The notes below the pieces were generated by a model. The model saw only the letters and a program-made list of their open reading frames with translations. It was not told the DNA's origin and did not search any database. The position numbers were made by a program, and so were the translations under genes. A DNA stretch of 64,000 nt from an uncultured Odoribacter sp. (lineage in GTDB: Bacteria > Bacteroidota > Bacteroidia > Bacteroidales > Marinifilaceae): contig UQJP01000005.1 of assembly GCA_900541415.1 (NCBI GenBank), positions 77,860 through 141,859 of the forward strand, read 5' to 3'. Below, piece by piece: positions 35,542 through 44,878 of the stretch (the stretch's first letter is position 1; each line of letters begins with the position of its first letter).

Positions 35542-37170
35542 TCAAATTATCGGTTCTAAAATAAACATATCCAGCAGCATTTCGCCCTGACGGGATCCGA
35601 CGGACACACGGATGGTGTGGGATTTTGTTTCCGTGAAAGTCACCATTCCTAATTTGGTGATCCAGAAATTGTCGTATCCCGGAGTGTAAGCTGTAAATTC
35701 ACCTCCAATGGTATTTCCGTCTATCGATACCCTGTATTTACCTCCTGTGTTTTTCGTTGTCTTGTAGAATGGCCATACGCTATAAGTGCCTTTGGGAATG
35801 GGAGGGGTGATAAATTCTACAAATCCCACCGGGCCCGGGGAAATATAAAGGCAGTCTCCGTTCAGGAATCCGTTTCCTTTAAAGTTGTAAGATCCTTCGG
35901 TGAACACGATGTAAGCCACAGCATCCCCTTTGGTCACGGGCGTAGATTCCCACTTTAGGTATGGGGCGTAATCGTCGGCAGCCATCAGGGTTTGGGTTTT
36001 ACCCAGACCTTCTTGTCGGTAAGTGGATATTTTTTCAAAATTCACATAGTCGGTCAATTCAACTAAAGTAATCATGGAAGAAGGCTCTGCCATTTTCAGC
36101 ACACCGTCTAATTCATGCAATACCCCATTTTTCAAAGGTATGTTATAAGACGTTTCATTCAGGAATTTCACACCTCCATCCGTAGCGTCCTCGTTGAAAA
36201 GAATATCGATAATCCCGTCGTCTTTAGCCAGTATTAATTTATTGGCGGCCATCGTTTCCAGTGCCACTCCTTTGTTGTCCACCAATTGATGGGTGGTCGA
36301 ACTGGAGCCGTCCCCCGCTTTGGTTACAGACCCGTATTCCAGACGCTGGATGATGTCTTTCCCGTACATTTCGCGGTTGAGCAGGTGATAACGCACATAT
36401 TGTTCCACCTCTTCATCGCTCAGAGGTAATTTTGCCTTCAATTCGGCAAAATCGGCATACCCTTTAGCATGATATATTTCATCGGGCACCACAAAGAGCG
36501 TCCTTCTGGATTTCATGTTTTTCACACTATTATCCTGTAATTGGGAAAATAAGGCTTTTGTTGAATCGGGACATGCATTAATCATCTCGTTCATGATCGA
36601 ATAACGCTCGGAATGAGCCTGAAGGTAGTCCATAAAAGTGTTTACCACCGGATCGATGACATGGTCTAATTCATGGATGATGCCATTCACCATCACTTTG
36701 TCGTAATTGATGATTTTAGACTTTTGATTCAGGTATACAGCTCCATCGTCCCCTGAAGTAAACAAACAGGCCAGATAATCGCCGCTGGCTGTGGTATCGG
36801 CCAGTTTGCCGTTTCTAAAAGATGACAGATACATCGTTGTATTCGGCAGGGTGTGGTATTTCACCAAAGTCTTTGCCGTTTCTTCATCCAGATCTTCAAC
36901 CCGGTCAATATTGTATTTCTCTTTCAGATAACTTAGCAGAGTTTCGTTGTTCACGATGAAACACGTCATCGGAGTTGTGCTCAGCCGGAAAGTTTCCCCC
37001 ATTCCGGCCTGCAATATCAGTTTGTTCCATGCTGTATATTGAGGCGTTTCTGCCAGGTAATCCAATACGACCAATTCATCGAAAGCCATGAACTTCCGGT
37101 CTTTATTATCATCTTCGCACCCGAAGAGTGGTAACATGATTGCTATGATTATGATTAAATATTTTTTCAT
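35542..37170 (-). CDS. Two-domain FAS1 surface lipoprotein
   Basis: This is a 542-residue lipoprotein (lipobox PLFGC, Cys18, followed by EDDNKD, the acidic signal of surface-exposed lipoproteins). The first FAS1 domain is at about 28-165 (VVLDYLAETPQYTAWNKLILQAG; VKYHTLPNTTMYLSSF; VNGIIHELDHVIDP). The second is at about 175-360 and ends in KNGVLHELDGVLK. The C-terminal 170 residues resemble a galactose-binding-like beta sandwich. It lies between SusD (12 bases upstream) and the other FAS1 gene (7 bases downstream). Its role is probably surface binding of the target glycoprotein. Confidence 0.85.
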   Translation of the reverse strand: MKKYLIIIIAIMLPLFGCEDDNKDRKFMAFDELVVLDYLAETPQYTAWNKLILQAGMGETFRLSTTPMTCFIVNNETLLSYLKEKYNIDRVEDLDEETAKTLVKYHTLPNTTMYLSSFRNGKLADTTASGDYLACLFTSGDDGAVYLNQKSKIINYDKVMVNGIIHELDHVIDPVVNTFMDYLQAHSERYSIMNEMINACPDSTKALFSQLQDNSVKNMKSRRTLFVVPDEIYHAKGYADFAELKAKLPLSDEEVEQYVRYHLLNREMYGKDIIQRLEYGSVTKAGDGSSSTTHQLVDNKGVALETMAANKLILAKDDGIIDILFNEDATDGGVKFLNETSYNIPLKNGVLHELDGVLKMAEPSSMITLVELTDYVNFEKISTYRQEGLGKTQTLMAADDYAPYLKWESTPVTKGDAVAYIVFTEGSYNFKGNGFLNGDCLYISPGPVGFVEFITPPIPKGTYSVWPFYKTTKNTGGKYRVSIDGNTIGGEFTAYTPGYDNFWITKLGMVTFTETKSHTIRVSVGSRQGEMLLDMFILEPII

Positions 37171-37182
37171 GCCAGTTTGCTT

Positions 37183-38667
37183 TTATTGGTAAGCTTCATT
37201 TTGTATTAACAATCCCCCGCTTCTGTCAATATCGTCCTTATTGATAGGAAAGTAAAAACTTCCGGTCTTGGATAGCTTTGTTTGGTAGATGGGCCGTTCA
37301 TTCAATGAGATGTTCTTTAACAGGATGTTCACGACCATGGTTTTGAACTTCGAAAAATTATCTATACGTGCCAAACGCAGCAGGTCGAACCATCGTTTCC
37401 CTTCACCCACAAATTCTTTTCTTCTTTCCTCCAGCAATAAGGTCAGGAAACTCTCCTGGGTATAGGCATCGGTGGTGCTTAATCCTGTCAGTCCGGCACG
37501 TGTACGAACTTCGTTCAATGAGTTCACTGCGGATTCATAGTCCGGGGCAGGCAACATGGCACAAGCCTCTGCATGAATTAGAAATACGTCCGCATAGCGG
37601 TAGAATATCCAGTTCGGAGAACGATTGTTGCTTGGGCGGGTATTGCCCGCGCTGGTGTTGGCCGTTCCGGTTCCCAAATATTTCCACAGGCAACTTTTCG
37701 AACTGACAAAGGTTGTTCCTTCCCCGCGTTCGTCCATATCGTCGTATTCCTGGGGCAAAGAGCTGTTTATTTCGTAATAATGGCCTGTGTTGTTGAAGTT
37801 AAACCACGAGAACAAAGAATTGTTTTGTGAATTAGCCCCGTCAAAATAGAGTTCGAAAATGGACTCATCTGTCATTCCGGGATAAAAATTCCGGAACCAA
37901 TCGGTTTCAAGTTCATATTTATTACTCTTTATAATCAGTTCACAAAGCTCCTTAGACAGGGAGTATTGCCCCGTCCACAAATAAACTTCGGCTAAAATCG
38001 TGGCGACTCCCCAGCCGGTTAACCGGCATTTGTTCTGCCAGATTTCTGAATTGTTCGTGGTGTGGGTGTTGGGTAATGACAAGGCTGAATAAAGGTCTTC
38101 GACAACCAGATTCCAAATGGTGTCTTCCGGGCTTTTGGCCATGACATACCCGTATTCATCTGAAACAAAAGGTTCGGTCACTAAGGGCACTTCCCGGAAA
38201 GCGCGCACTAAATAGTAATAAGCCAATCCCCTTAATCCTCTGGCTTCCGCTATATCCAGTTTCATTTCATCCTCTGTATATAGAGGATCTTTTTTCAACA
38301 CTTCCGGTGCGTATTTAATAACGGAATTTGCAGAATTGATCACTTCATAAAAGGTGGCCCACTCTATCCATTCATTTTCGGAGGTAATATCCTGTCCGTG
38401 AATAAGCTCAATGTCGGACGTGGCATCTAGACTGACAACATTCAGGTTTTCAGCCCGTATTTCCCCCCAAATCACAAAATATGGGATGCAATTCCGGAAA
38501 CGGTTATAACAGGAGTTCAGTGTTGTTTGGACATCTTCTTCTGATGTCCAGTATTGATCGCTTACCCGGTCGTCTTCGGGCTTTAAATCCAGCCAATTAT
38601 TACAACCTGATAACAGTAGTAATATGCCGATCGTTATAATGATATTTCTTTTCATGGTTGTCTTCAT
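37183..38667 (-). CDS. susD: SusD/RagB-like outer-membrane lipoprotein (first pair)
   Basis: This is a 494-residue SusD protein with a lipobox at about residues 18-22 (LLSGC). The canonical stretches are DQYWTSEEDVQTTLNSCYNRF, EARGLRGLAYYYLVRAFREVPLVTEP, and the C-terminal YADVFLIHAEACAML and EERRKEFVGEGKRWFDLLR. It forms the lid of the SusC transporter whose stop codon directly abuts its upstream side. It is the standard form of the family; the second SusD of this operon is more divergent. Confidence 0.94.
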   Translation of the reverse strand: MKTTMKRNIIITIGILLLLSGCNNWLDLKPEDDRVSDQYWTSEEDVQTTLNSCYNRFRNCIPYFVIWGEIRAENLNVVSLDATSDIELIHGQDITSENEWIEWATFYEVINSANSVIKYAPEVLKKDPLYTEDEMKLDIAEARGLRGLAYYYLVRAFREVPLVTEPFVSDEYGYVMAKSPEDTIWNLVVEDLYSALSLPNTHTTNNSEIWQNKCRLTGWGVATILAEVYLWTGQYSLSKELCELIIKSNKYELETDWFRNFYPGMTDESIFELYFDGANSQNNSLFSWFNFNNTGHYYEINSSLPQEYDDMDERGEGTTFVSSKSCLWKYLGTGTANTSAGNTRPSNNRSPNWIFYRYADVFLIHAEACAMLPAPDYESAVNSLNEVRTRAGLTGLSTTDAYTQESFLTLLLEERRKEFVGEGKRWFDLLRLARIDNFSKFKTMVVNILLKNISLNERPIYQTKLSKTGSFYFPINKDDIDRSGGLLIQNEAYQ

Positions 38668-41600
38668 TTAAAATTCCAGGTTTATACCGATCATTACTTT
38701 CCGGGGACGGGGAGTTTTAGCATTATCAACTCCCATCACCTGGAATTTTCCGGTATTTGTCATACCTCCCCGGATGTCCACTTCCGGATCTTGCCCTGAA
38801 TATTTGGTCCAGGTAAATAAATCGTAAGCCGTAGCCACGATGCTGAATTTAGATACCCCTAACATGGTCAGCATCCGTTTGGGGAGATTATAACTCAGCG
38901 ATAATTGTTTCAGCCGGATAAAACTGGCATCCTCTACGAAACGATCGGATCCCAGCCAATTGTAGTGGTTGGCCCCCTTGTGCAGGGCGCGGGGAATATT
39001 CGTTTCGTCCCCTTCAAAACGCCAGCGGTTACGGACCGATACGCTTTGGTTGTCGTATCCGCTCATATTTTCGGCATTCATACGGGCCTGATTAACCACA
39101 TCATATTTCCAGCGGCTATGGAAGAAGGCGCGTAACGTCAATTGTTTATATCCCACATTAAAACCGAAACCTGCGGTTACTTTCGGCATGCTATTTCCTA
39201 AATACACAATGTCGTGTTTGTTGATAATTCCGTCTCCGTTGATGTCCTGATAAATCGCATCTCCGGGACGCACTTGGCGGTCTTCGTGGTACATCCGTGC
39301 CGGTTGGCCGCTAATATCATATACTAAATTCCCGTTGGAATCGTGCACATAAGTTGCGGTTTCATCTTTATATACTCCCTGATAACGGAAACCGTAGAAT
39401 GACCCCATAGGGTCTCCGGCTTCCAGCGTGATGGCATACTCCCCGTTAGTGGCTTGGTCAGGGTATTGCATATAATTCACATTCTGGGGTAATTCCAGCA
39501 ATTTATTCTGGTTGCCGGAAATGTTGAAGTTGATTCCTAATTTCCACGTTTTCGATTTCAATATATCGTTATAGCTTCCCCGGAATTCCCAGCCTTCATT
39601 CCTCATTTTTCCTGAATTGATGAAAGGTATGCTGGTGTAACCGATGTAAGAAGCCACACTGATATTTTTTTGGAGCAGGTCATGCGTGGTGTTCCGGTAA
39701 TAATCGATGTTGAAATTCAAACGGTCTTCTAAAAATGAAAAATCAAGACCTATATCGAATTTCTCCACTTTTTCCCATTTCAGGTTATTCAATTGTATGC
39801 TTGTCGGGGCAACCGTACCCAGTGTGCCATAATTATTTTCGGTTGTATATCTTCCCCAATACGGATAGGCCGTATCCGGGGCTTTACCGTTGTATCCCCA
39901 GCTGGCGTGTAGTTTTAAGGTGGAAAAAATTCCCGTTTGCTTGATGAACGATTCGTTATCCAGACGCCAGGCTGCCGAAACGCTTGGGAAATTCTCCCAA
40001 CGGGTGTTCCGGCTCATTCTGGACACTCCGTCCCTCCGGTAGGAAGCTCCGAAAATGTAACGGTTGTCATAATCGTAATGCAGATTGACCACGGCTCCGA
40101 AACTACGGGTGGCTGTGCTGGAGGCCTGAAAGGTTGAAATGTTTCCTGAAGTTACCGGAGAAGACAGATTTTCAGACCCTCCGCCATAGGTTACGGTGTT
40201 ACGGGTACGTGTGGCCTGATCGCTTAAATCCATCATCCCTGTCAGCACAACATGATTCCTTGCGCCGAAATTCAGGTTGTAGATCAGTTTATTCTGAATG
40301 TACATCGAGGTTTGAAGTGACGAATAGGATTCTGAATTGTTGTAATTGGCAACCGTTTTATCAGCTGTTGTTCCCACACTTTGCGGCCGGAATTTTTCAC
40401 GGTCTTCTGTCGTTATATTATACCCGAATGTTCCGGTGTATTTTAATGTGGGCAGAATGTCCAGCAATATTTCAATCTTCGGATTGATATTCCGGCTGAT
40501 TGAGCGGTTCGTGGCCTCATTCGCCATGGCGATCGGATTATATAAAGATTGTAAATCCGTTTCCACCGGGACAAAATAAGCGGAAGTCCGTGTCACTCCG
40601 TCTTCTTCCATGACATAGGGGCTCATATTCGGCATTTTTTTGTAAGCTACGTTTCGAATATCGTCGCTATAAGATTTATCCCGGACTCCCTGCGCAAAGG
40701 CCAGGCCGGTAACCACGCGGAAACGGTTTGAGAATTTGTAGGTCAGGTTTAAACGAGTGTTCAACCGATCGAACGATGTGCCGATCGTTGTTCCTTTTTC
40801 CGTCTGATAGCCGGCAGAAAAGCGATAGGTGGCCCGTTCCCCTCCTCCGGATAAAGCAAAATCCGTCTGGCTGGTAAAACCATTTTGGGTGATTTCATCT
40901 AACCAGTTGGTGTTCTGATTATATTCCCGGTAATATTCATAAGAAGGGTTGAAATTTAAGCGGTCGTCGTTCATTAAACTGTTCACAGATTGGAAAGTGG
41001 TTTCCAGACCGCGATTCCAAAGTTCTTCCTGTATCAAGGAAACGTATTCATATCCATTTAGCATTTCCATACCTTTGGGTTCAAAGGAAAGGGTCATTTT
41101 CTCTCCGATTGAAAAAGTCATTTTCCCCACACTTCCTTGTTTGGTTGTGATCAGCAGTACTCCATTGGCTCCTTTCGATCCCCAGATGGCTGTGGCCGCG
41201 GCATCTTTCAAAACCTCGATATTCGCAATGTCTGCGGGAGAAATGTTGGCTAAAGCCCCTAAATCGTCCTCTGTTGCGGTGGCAAAGTCGAAATCTTCGG
41301 CAATGGTTGTTTCATAAGGAATACCGTCCACGACAATGAGAGGCTCTGAAGAAGTTGACAACGAACTGATACCCCGGATACGAATAGACATTGAACTACC
41401 GGGAGCTCCTGACGATGCTATGATGTCGACATTTGCCAAACGCCCCTGTAAGGCTTCTTCCAGGGACGTGGCCGGCGATTCTAAAACGTCCAGTTCCATC
41501 CGTTCTACCGAAGCTGTGGAATTTTTATAACTGATACCCATGGCATTCCGGTCTACATTGCCTTTTATCACCACCTCGTCCATCATTTTTACATCGGGCT

Positions 41601-41901
41601 CCAGTTTTACATCCATCCGGGCTTCTCCTTTATAAGGAAGCTTTTGGGTGGTGTAACCGATAAATGAAAAAGAGATGGTCAGTTTCTCGGAAGTCTGGGG
41701 AATCTTTAAGGTGTATTCTCCGTTTATATCGGTTACACTCCCGGCCACAACACGGTTATTGTTATTCAGAGCCACAACATTCACGCCGATAAGCATTTCC
41801 CTGGAATCTTTTACCGTTCCCCGAAGAAAGGTCTGGGCTTCTGCCGCCAGGCATAAGCATAACACCGCCAGCAGCAGACCTATATATTTTATCTGATTCA
41901 T
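38668..41901 (-). CDS. susC: SusC/RagA-like TonB-dependent transporter (first pair)
   Basis: This 1077-residue protein has a signal peptide (ending AEAQT, about residue 23), a CarboxypepD-reg-like domain (about 25-105), the MDEVVIKG stretch (about 107-114), a plug (about 120-250; PLIVVDGIPYET, VLKDAAATAIWGSKGANGVLLITT) and a barrel ending in INLEF. It is the usual SusC architecture and should import the substrate bound by SusD. It follows the split FAS1 gene by 18 bases. Together with the second pair, the operon has two complete importers. Confidence 0.95.
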   Translation of the reverse strand: MNQIKYIGLLLAVLCLCLAAEAQTFLRGTVKDSREMLIGVNVVALNNNNRVVAGSVTDINGEYTLKIPQTSEKLTISFSFIGYTTQKLPYKGEARMDVKLEPDVKMMDEVVIKGNVDRNAMGISYKNSTASVERMELDVLESPATSLEEALQGRLANVDIIASSGAPGSSMSIRIRGISSLSTSSEPLIVVDGIPYETTIAEDFDFATATEDDLGALANISPADIANIEVLKDAAATAIWGSKGANGVLLITTKQGSVGKMTFSIGEKMTLSFEPKGMEMLNGYEYVSLIQEELWNRGLETTFQSVNSLMNDDRLNFNPSYEYYREYNQNTNWLDEITQNGFTSQTDFALSGGGERATYRFSAGYQTEKGTTIGTSFDRLNTRLNLTYKFSNRFRVVTGLAFAQGVRDKSYSDDIRNVAYKKMPNMSPYVMEEDGVTRTSAYFVPVETDLQSLYNPIAMANEATNRSISRNINPKIEILLDILPTLKYTGTFGYNITTEDREKFRPQSVGTTADKTVANYNNSESYSSLQTSMYIQNKLIYNLNFGARNHVVLTGMMDLSDQATRTRNTVTYGGGSENLSSPVTSGNISTFQASSTATRSFGAVVNLHYDYDNRYIFGASYRRDGVSRMSRNTRWENFPSVSAAWRLDNESFIKQTGIFSTLKLHASWGYNGKAPDTAYPYWGRYTTENNYGTLGTVAPTSIQLNNLKWEKVEKFDIGLDFSFLEDRLNFNIDYYRNTTHDLLQKNISVASYIGYTSIPFINSGKMRNEGWEFRGSYNDILKSKTWKLGINFNISGNQNKLLELPQNVNYMQYPDQATNGEYAITLEAGDPMGSFYGFRYQGVYKDETATYVHDSNGNLVYDISGQPARMYHEDRQVRPGDAIYQDINGDGIINKHDIVYLGNSMPKVTAGFGFNVGYKQLTLRAFFHSRWKYDVVNQARMNAENMSGYDNQSVSVRNRWRFEGDETNIPRALHKGANHYNWLGSDRFVEDASFIRLKQLSLSYNLPKRMLTMLGVSKFSIVATAYDLFTWTKYSGQDPEVDIRGGMTNTGKFQVMGVDNAKTPRPRKVMIGINLEF

Positions 41902-43294
41902 TATGATATTATTTTTACGTTATTCACTATATACAAATCTTTCTTCTGGATTCCGGATTACAAAGAAAACGCATTCAGAGGCCAGGTGCGGGCCATACGC
42001 CACGGCTGTACGGGTTTGTTTATCTTTTGAGGTTACCTCTATGGTGAGTTTCATTCGTCCCAGTTCGGTTTCCAGCTGTCCGGATATGGGCTCTGCGATG
42101 TCTTCGCAGACTTTCACGTCTAATATTTGAATTGAAACATCACTATTGATTGTTTGATAGTTTTTCCCCACAAGGTTACCCGTTTGAAAATCGACTAATT
42201 TCATATTTGGATTTTCATCCGGCCTGACCATATGTTTGGCCAGCCATTCTGTCATAGGTAGTTTTTGACCTGATGTGGCACTTTGTCCTTTCGATTCAGG
42301 AACGTCGTTTTGTCCCGGAATGCCCCAGCTATTATGCGAGGTAAAGAACACTCCCCGGTTGGAAGCGAAAGGGGTGAGCGGATTTGCCTGGCTGCCCGGG
42401 AAATAATTACTCGATTTAATGATCTTTTCTTTCAACTGTGCTTTATGCCAGGTGTAATAGGTATAGGCGGCGTCCTTTTCCACTAAAGCCAGCCAGGTGG
42501 TCAGGGCCGGCGATAAGGTTCGGCTGACTTCATAAGCGTCGTTTTTCGAATAATTGTTGACAATTGTTGCTGAAGCCGAAGCGTCTTCCAAAAGGATTTT
42601 TCCTTCTCCGATCTGAATGTAGCTGCCTTGTTTTTGAGTTTCGTACCAGGTAGGAGTGCCGTTCAGAATATCATCCGTCAATTTGAAAGGCAGGATGTGG
42701 TTGTTCACAAAATCGGTTAAGGCGGAAGAGGCCACAGAAGAACCGTTTAGAAGGATGCTGACATTTTCAAGAGTCGTTCCCGGATTGTTCAGCGTATATC
42801 CGACTTCCGCCAAAGCGGCATCCGAGGGAATAAACAGGGTTACCTCGGCTTCGGTATTTGCCAGTGAAGGCAGTAATCCGGATTTAGCCAGCATATAGGC
42901 AAACATGTGGTAGCTCGGAGATTGGAAAACCTGCCGGGTAACCGTATTGAAAATGGCTGGGGCTTGCACGGTATTGATTCCGATAAAAGCCCCGTTCACA
43001 CACATCTCTTTTGCTACGACATCCACATCCGGATCGAAAGTGTATTTATATCCCCAGGAATTGCGGATAACCTCTTTAATTCGATCCGGGAAAGCCGGAT
43101 TATTCACTAAAATATGATTTTCCAACAGATAATATAATAGTAATTTATCCATGGTTTCATAAGAATCGTATTGATCCGGAAGAGTGGTTTGGGGATCTTT
43201 CCAGTATTCCTGGAAAAATTTCTCCATCGCTTCATTGGTCGGCATAAAGGCATTATAAGCCGTTGAAAATTGGGGCGTTTCCCACACTCCGTTG

Positions 43295-43560
43295 CTTGTC
43301 CATTCATCTGCCAGGCACGATAACGGGAAATTTTTTGTCGATTCGGTTCCTATCGTAAACAATGAGTCCCCGACTGCGGCATATTTCTTTGAAGCATTTG
43401 CATTATAGGTGAAAGTCAGGAATTTATCGAAAATAGATTTAACCGTGGAGAAACGTTCGTCGTTTTCCATGGCTTCATAAACCGTGTGAAGGGGTTCGAT
43501 GACCTGATCTATCGTATACAAATAGCCGTTGTCGGTTTCTATTTCGTCACTGGTGAGTTG
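43295..43560. repeat. 266-bp direct tandem repeat, copy A
   Basis: This is identical by eye to the following copy B over its 266 bases. The tetramer GTTG occurs just before copy A (43291-43294) and at the end of both copies (43557-43560, 43823-43826), a small homology at which the duplication may have arisen. Confidence 0.95.
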
Positions 43561-43826
43561 CTTGTCCATTCATCTGCCAGGCACGATAACGGGAAATTTT
43601 TTGTCGATTCGGTTCCTATCGTAAACAATGAGTCCCCGACTGCGGCATATTTCTTTGAAGCATTTGCATTATAGGTGAAAGTCAGGAATTTATCGAAAAT
43701 AGATTTAACCGTGGAGAAACGTTCGTCGTTTTCCATGGCTTCATAAACCGTGTGAAGGGGTTCGATGACCTGATCTATCGTATACAAATAGCCGTTGTCG
43801 GTTTCTATTTCGTCACTGGTGAGTTG
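43561..43826. repeat. 266-bp direct tandem repeat, copy B
   Basis: This is the second copy, directly adjacent to copy A. On the coding (minus) strand it is read first. The junction of the two copies causes the frameshift in the FAS1 gene. Confidence 0.95.
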
Positions 43827-44619
43827 GGCATTGGCGGCGGCTATGCCCCGTTCGCTCCCCCAGGTTGAATTGGGGTAGAAATATTCGTAATTGTAGCTTT
43901 CGCTGATACCCAATGAAGAGAACAGACTGGATGCGAACACCGGTAAATAGCGGGTATTGCTATATACTTTTACATCCCTTCTTACTTTTTCATTATAAAA
44001 AGTCCGGATAGGCGGCGTCACTACCGTGGGGTGCTTGTAGTTCACCCCGGGCAAATCTTCCATTCCCGTTTGAGGTTGAAAATTGGTCAGTTCCTGACGA
44101 CGGTAAGCAAATCTCATGATGTGCTGGCCTATCAACAGGCTTAGATTCACGGAATCGATTCCGTCCAAACCATTAGAAATAGCATGCTTTGTGAAATAAG
44201 CTTCAAAAGCATCGTCGTCCGGAACAAAAAGCGTCGACAATCCTTTGCCGTCCAATAAATCCCGATAGCCGATGCGATTGATCGCCTCCAGAAAGATCGT
44301 ATAATTACCCCTGCTTTCCAGAATCTCATAGGGTGTTCCCCTTTTTAATCCGTCCCCCGCCACCTCGTCTTTCTTTTTCCATTCGTCACTACATGCAAAG
44401 ACTGCAAATAGCAACAAGATTACAGTTAAAATTCTCATAATTATCTACTTTAGTTGTTGGTGTTTCGTCGTTACTAATAAAAGGAACGTTTGTTTAGGCG
44501 AAGAAAAGTGTAAACTTAAAGTAGATGAAAAGAAAAGTGGTAAAATGTATTGTGCTGAATAATATAAAGATAGCCGTTTGGAGAGGAGGGATGTTTGAAA
44601 AAGTTTTATGCCTATTACG

Positions 44620-44653
44620 TTAACTAAAAAAAACGTTCGTTTTTTTTAGTTAA
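44620..44653. promoter_or_regulatory. 34-bp palindrome at predicted transcription start
   Basis: Two perfect 16-bp arms (TTAACTAAAAAAAACG and its complement) flank a 2-base centre. The palindrome begins at the predicted +1 of the operon, so it could be an operator or a stem-loop at the very 5' end of the mRNA. A 12-bp dyad ATTTGTACAAAT (44653-44664) overlaps its edge and the -7 element. Confidence 0.75.
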
Positions 44654-44659
44654 TTTGTA

Positions 44660-44691
44660 CAAATGTAAGGGATTAGGTTTAAATTATCAAA
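44660..44691 (-). promoter_or_regulatory. Promoter of the FAS1-SusCD-M60-sulfatase operon
   Basis: On the minus strand there is TTTG (44688-44691), 20 bases, then TACATTTG (44660-44667). This matches the Bacteroidota consensus TTTG-N~19-TAnnTTTG. Transcription should start near 44653. Confidence 0.8.
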
Positions 44692-44803
44692 ATATGGGCT
44701 TTTTTTTTAATATATAGCCTTGTTTTTTTAAATTTTCAGAATAGGAAAGTCCGTCATTCCTGACATCCGGTATTGGGAGATGGTGTTTTGTTGGGGAAAG
44801 AGA

Positions 44804-44841
44804 AATAAAAAAACGTGCGAATGGGAAGCATTCGCACGTTT
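44804..44841 (-). terminator. lon terminator
   Basis: Perfect 13-bp arms (44811-44823 and 44829-44841, core ACGTGCGAATG) have a 5-base loop and are followed on the minus strand by seven T. It lies 38 bases after the lon stop codon. Confidence 0.95.
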
Positions 44842-44878
44842 ACATATAAAATTCAGAATTGTAATTCTCTTGGAAAAA

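Larger units (their letters stand above)
41920..44438 (-). pseudogene. FAS1-domain lipoprotein gene split by 266-bp duplication
   Basis: The first part (44438-43539, 299 codons) has a lipobox (FAVFAC, Cys16, then SDE) and a FAS1 domain. It shifts frame at the junction of two identical 266-bp direct repeats and stops soon after. The second part (43569-41920, 549 codons) starts inside the repeat with ATG and continues with FAS1 sequence but has no signal peptide. 266 is not a multiple of 3. With one repeat removed, the whole region is 751 codons including the stop, a single in-frame 750-residue lipoprotein. It is the first gene of the ten-gene operon. It may be a switchable gene, a recent mutation or an assembly error. 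Confidence 0.88.
44439..44878. other. Intergenic region with operon promoter and lon terminator
   Basis: These 440 bases contain no gene. From right to left they hold the lon terminator (44804-44841), an A/T-rich stretch, the promoter of the ten-gene operon (44660-44691), a 34-bp palindrome at the predicted transcription start (44620-44653), and a leader of about 210 bases up to the first ATG at 44438. Confidence 0.85.

Noticed and set aside
44439..44878. Invertible promoter (phase-switch) of the kind that controls Bacteroides surface loci
   Set aside because: The 34-bp palindrome has only a 2-base centre, so there is no invertible segment, and no recombinase gene is nearby.
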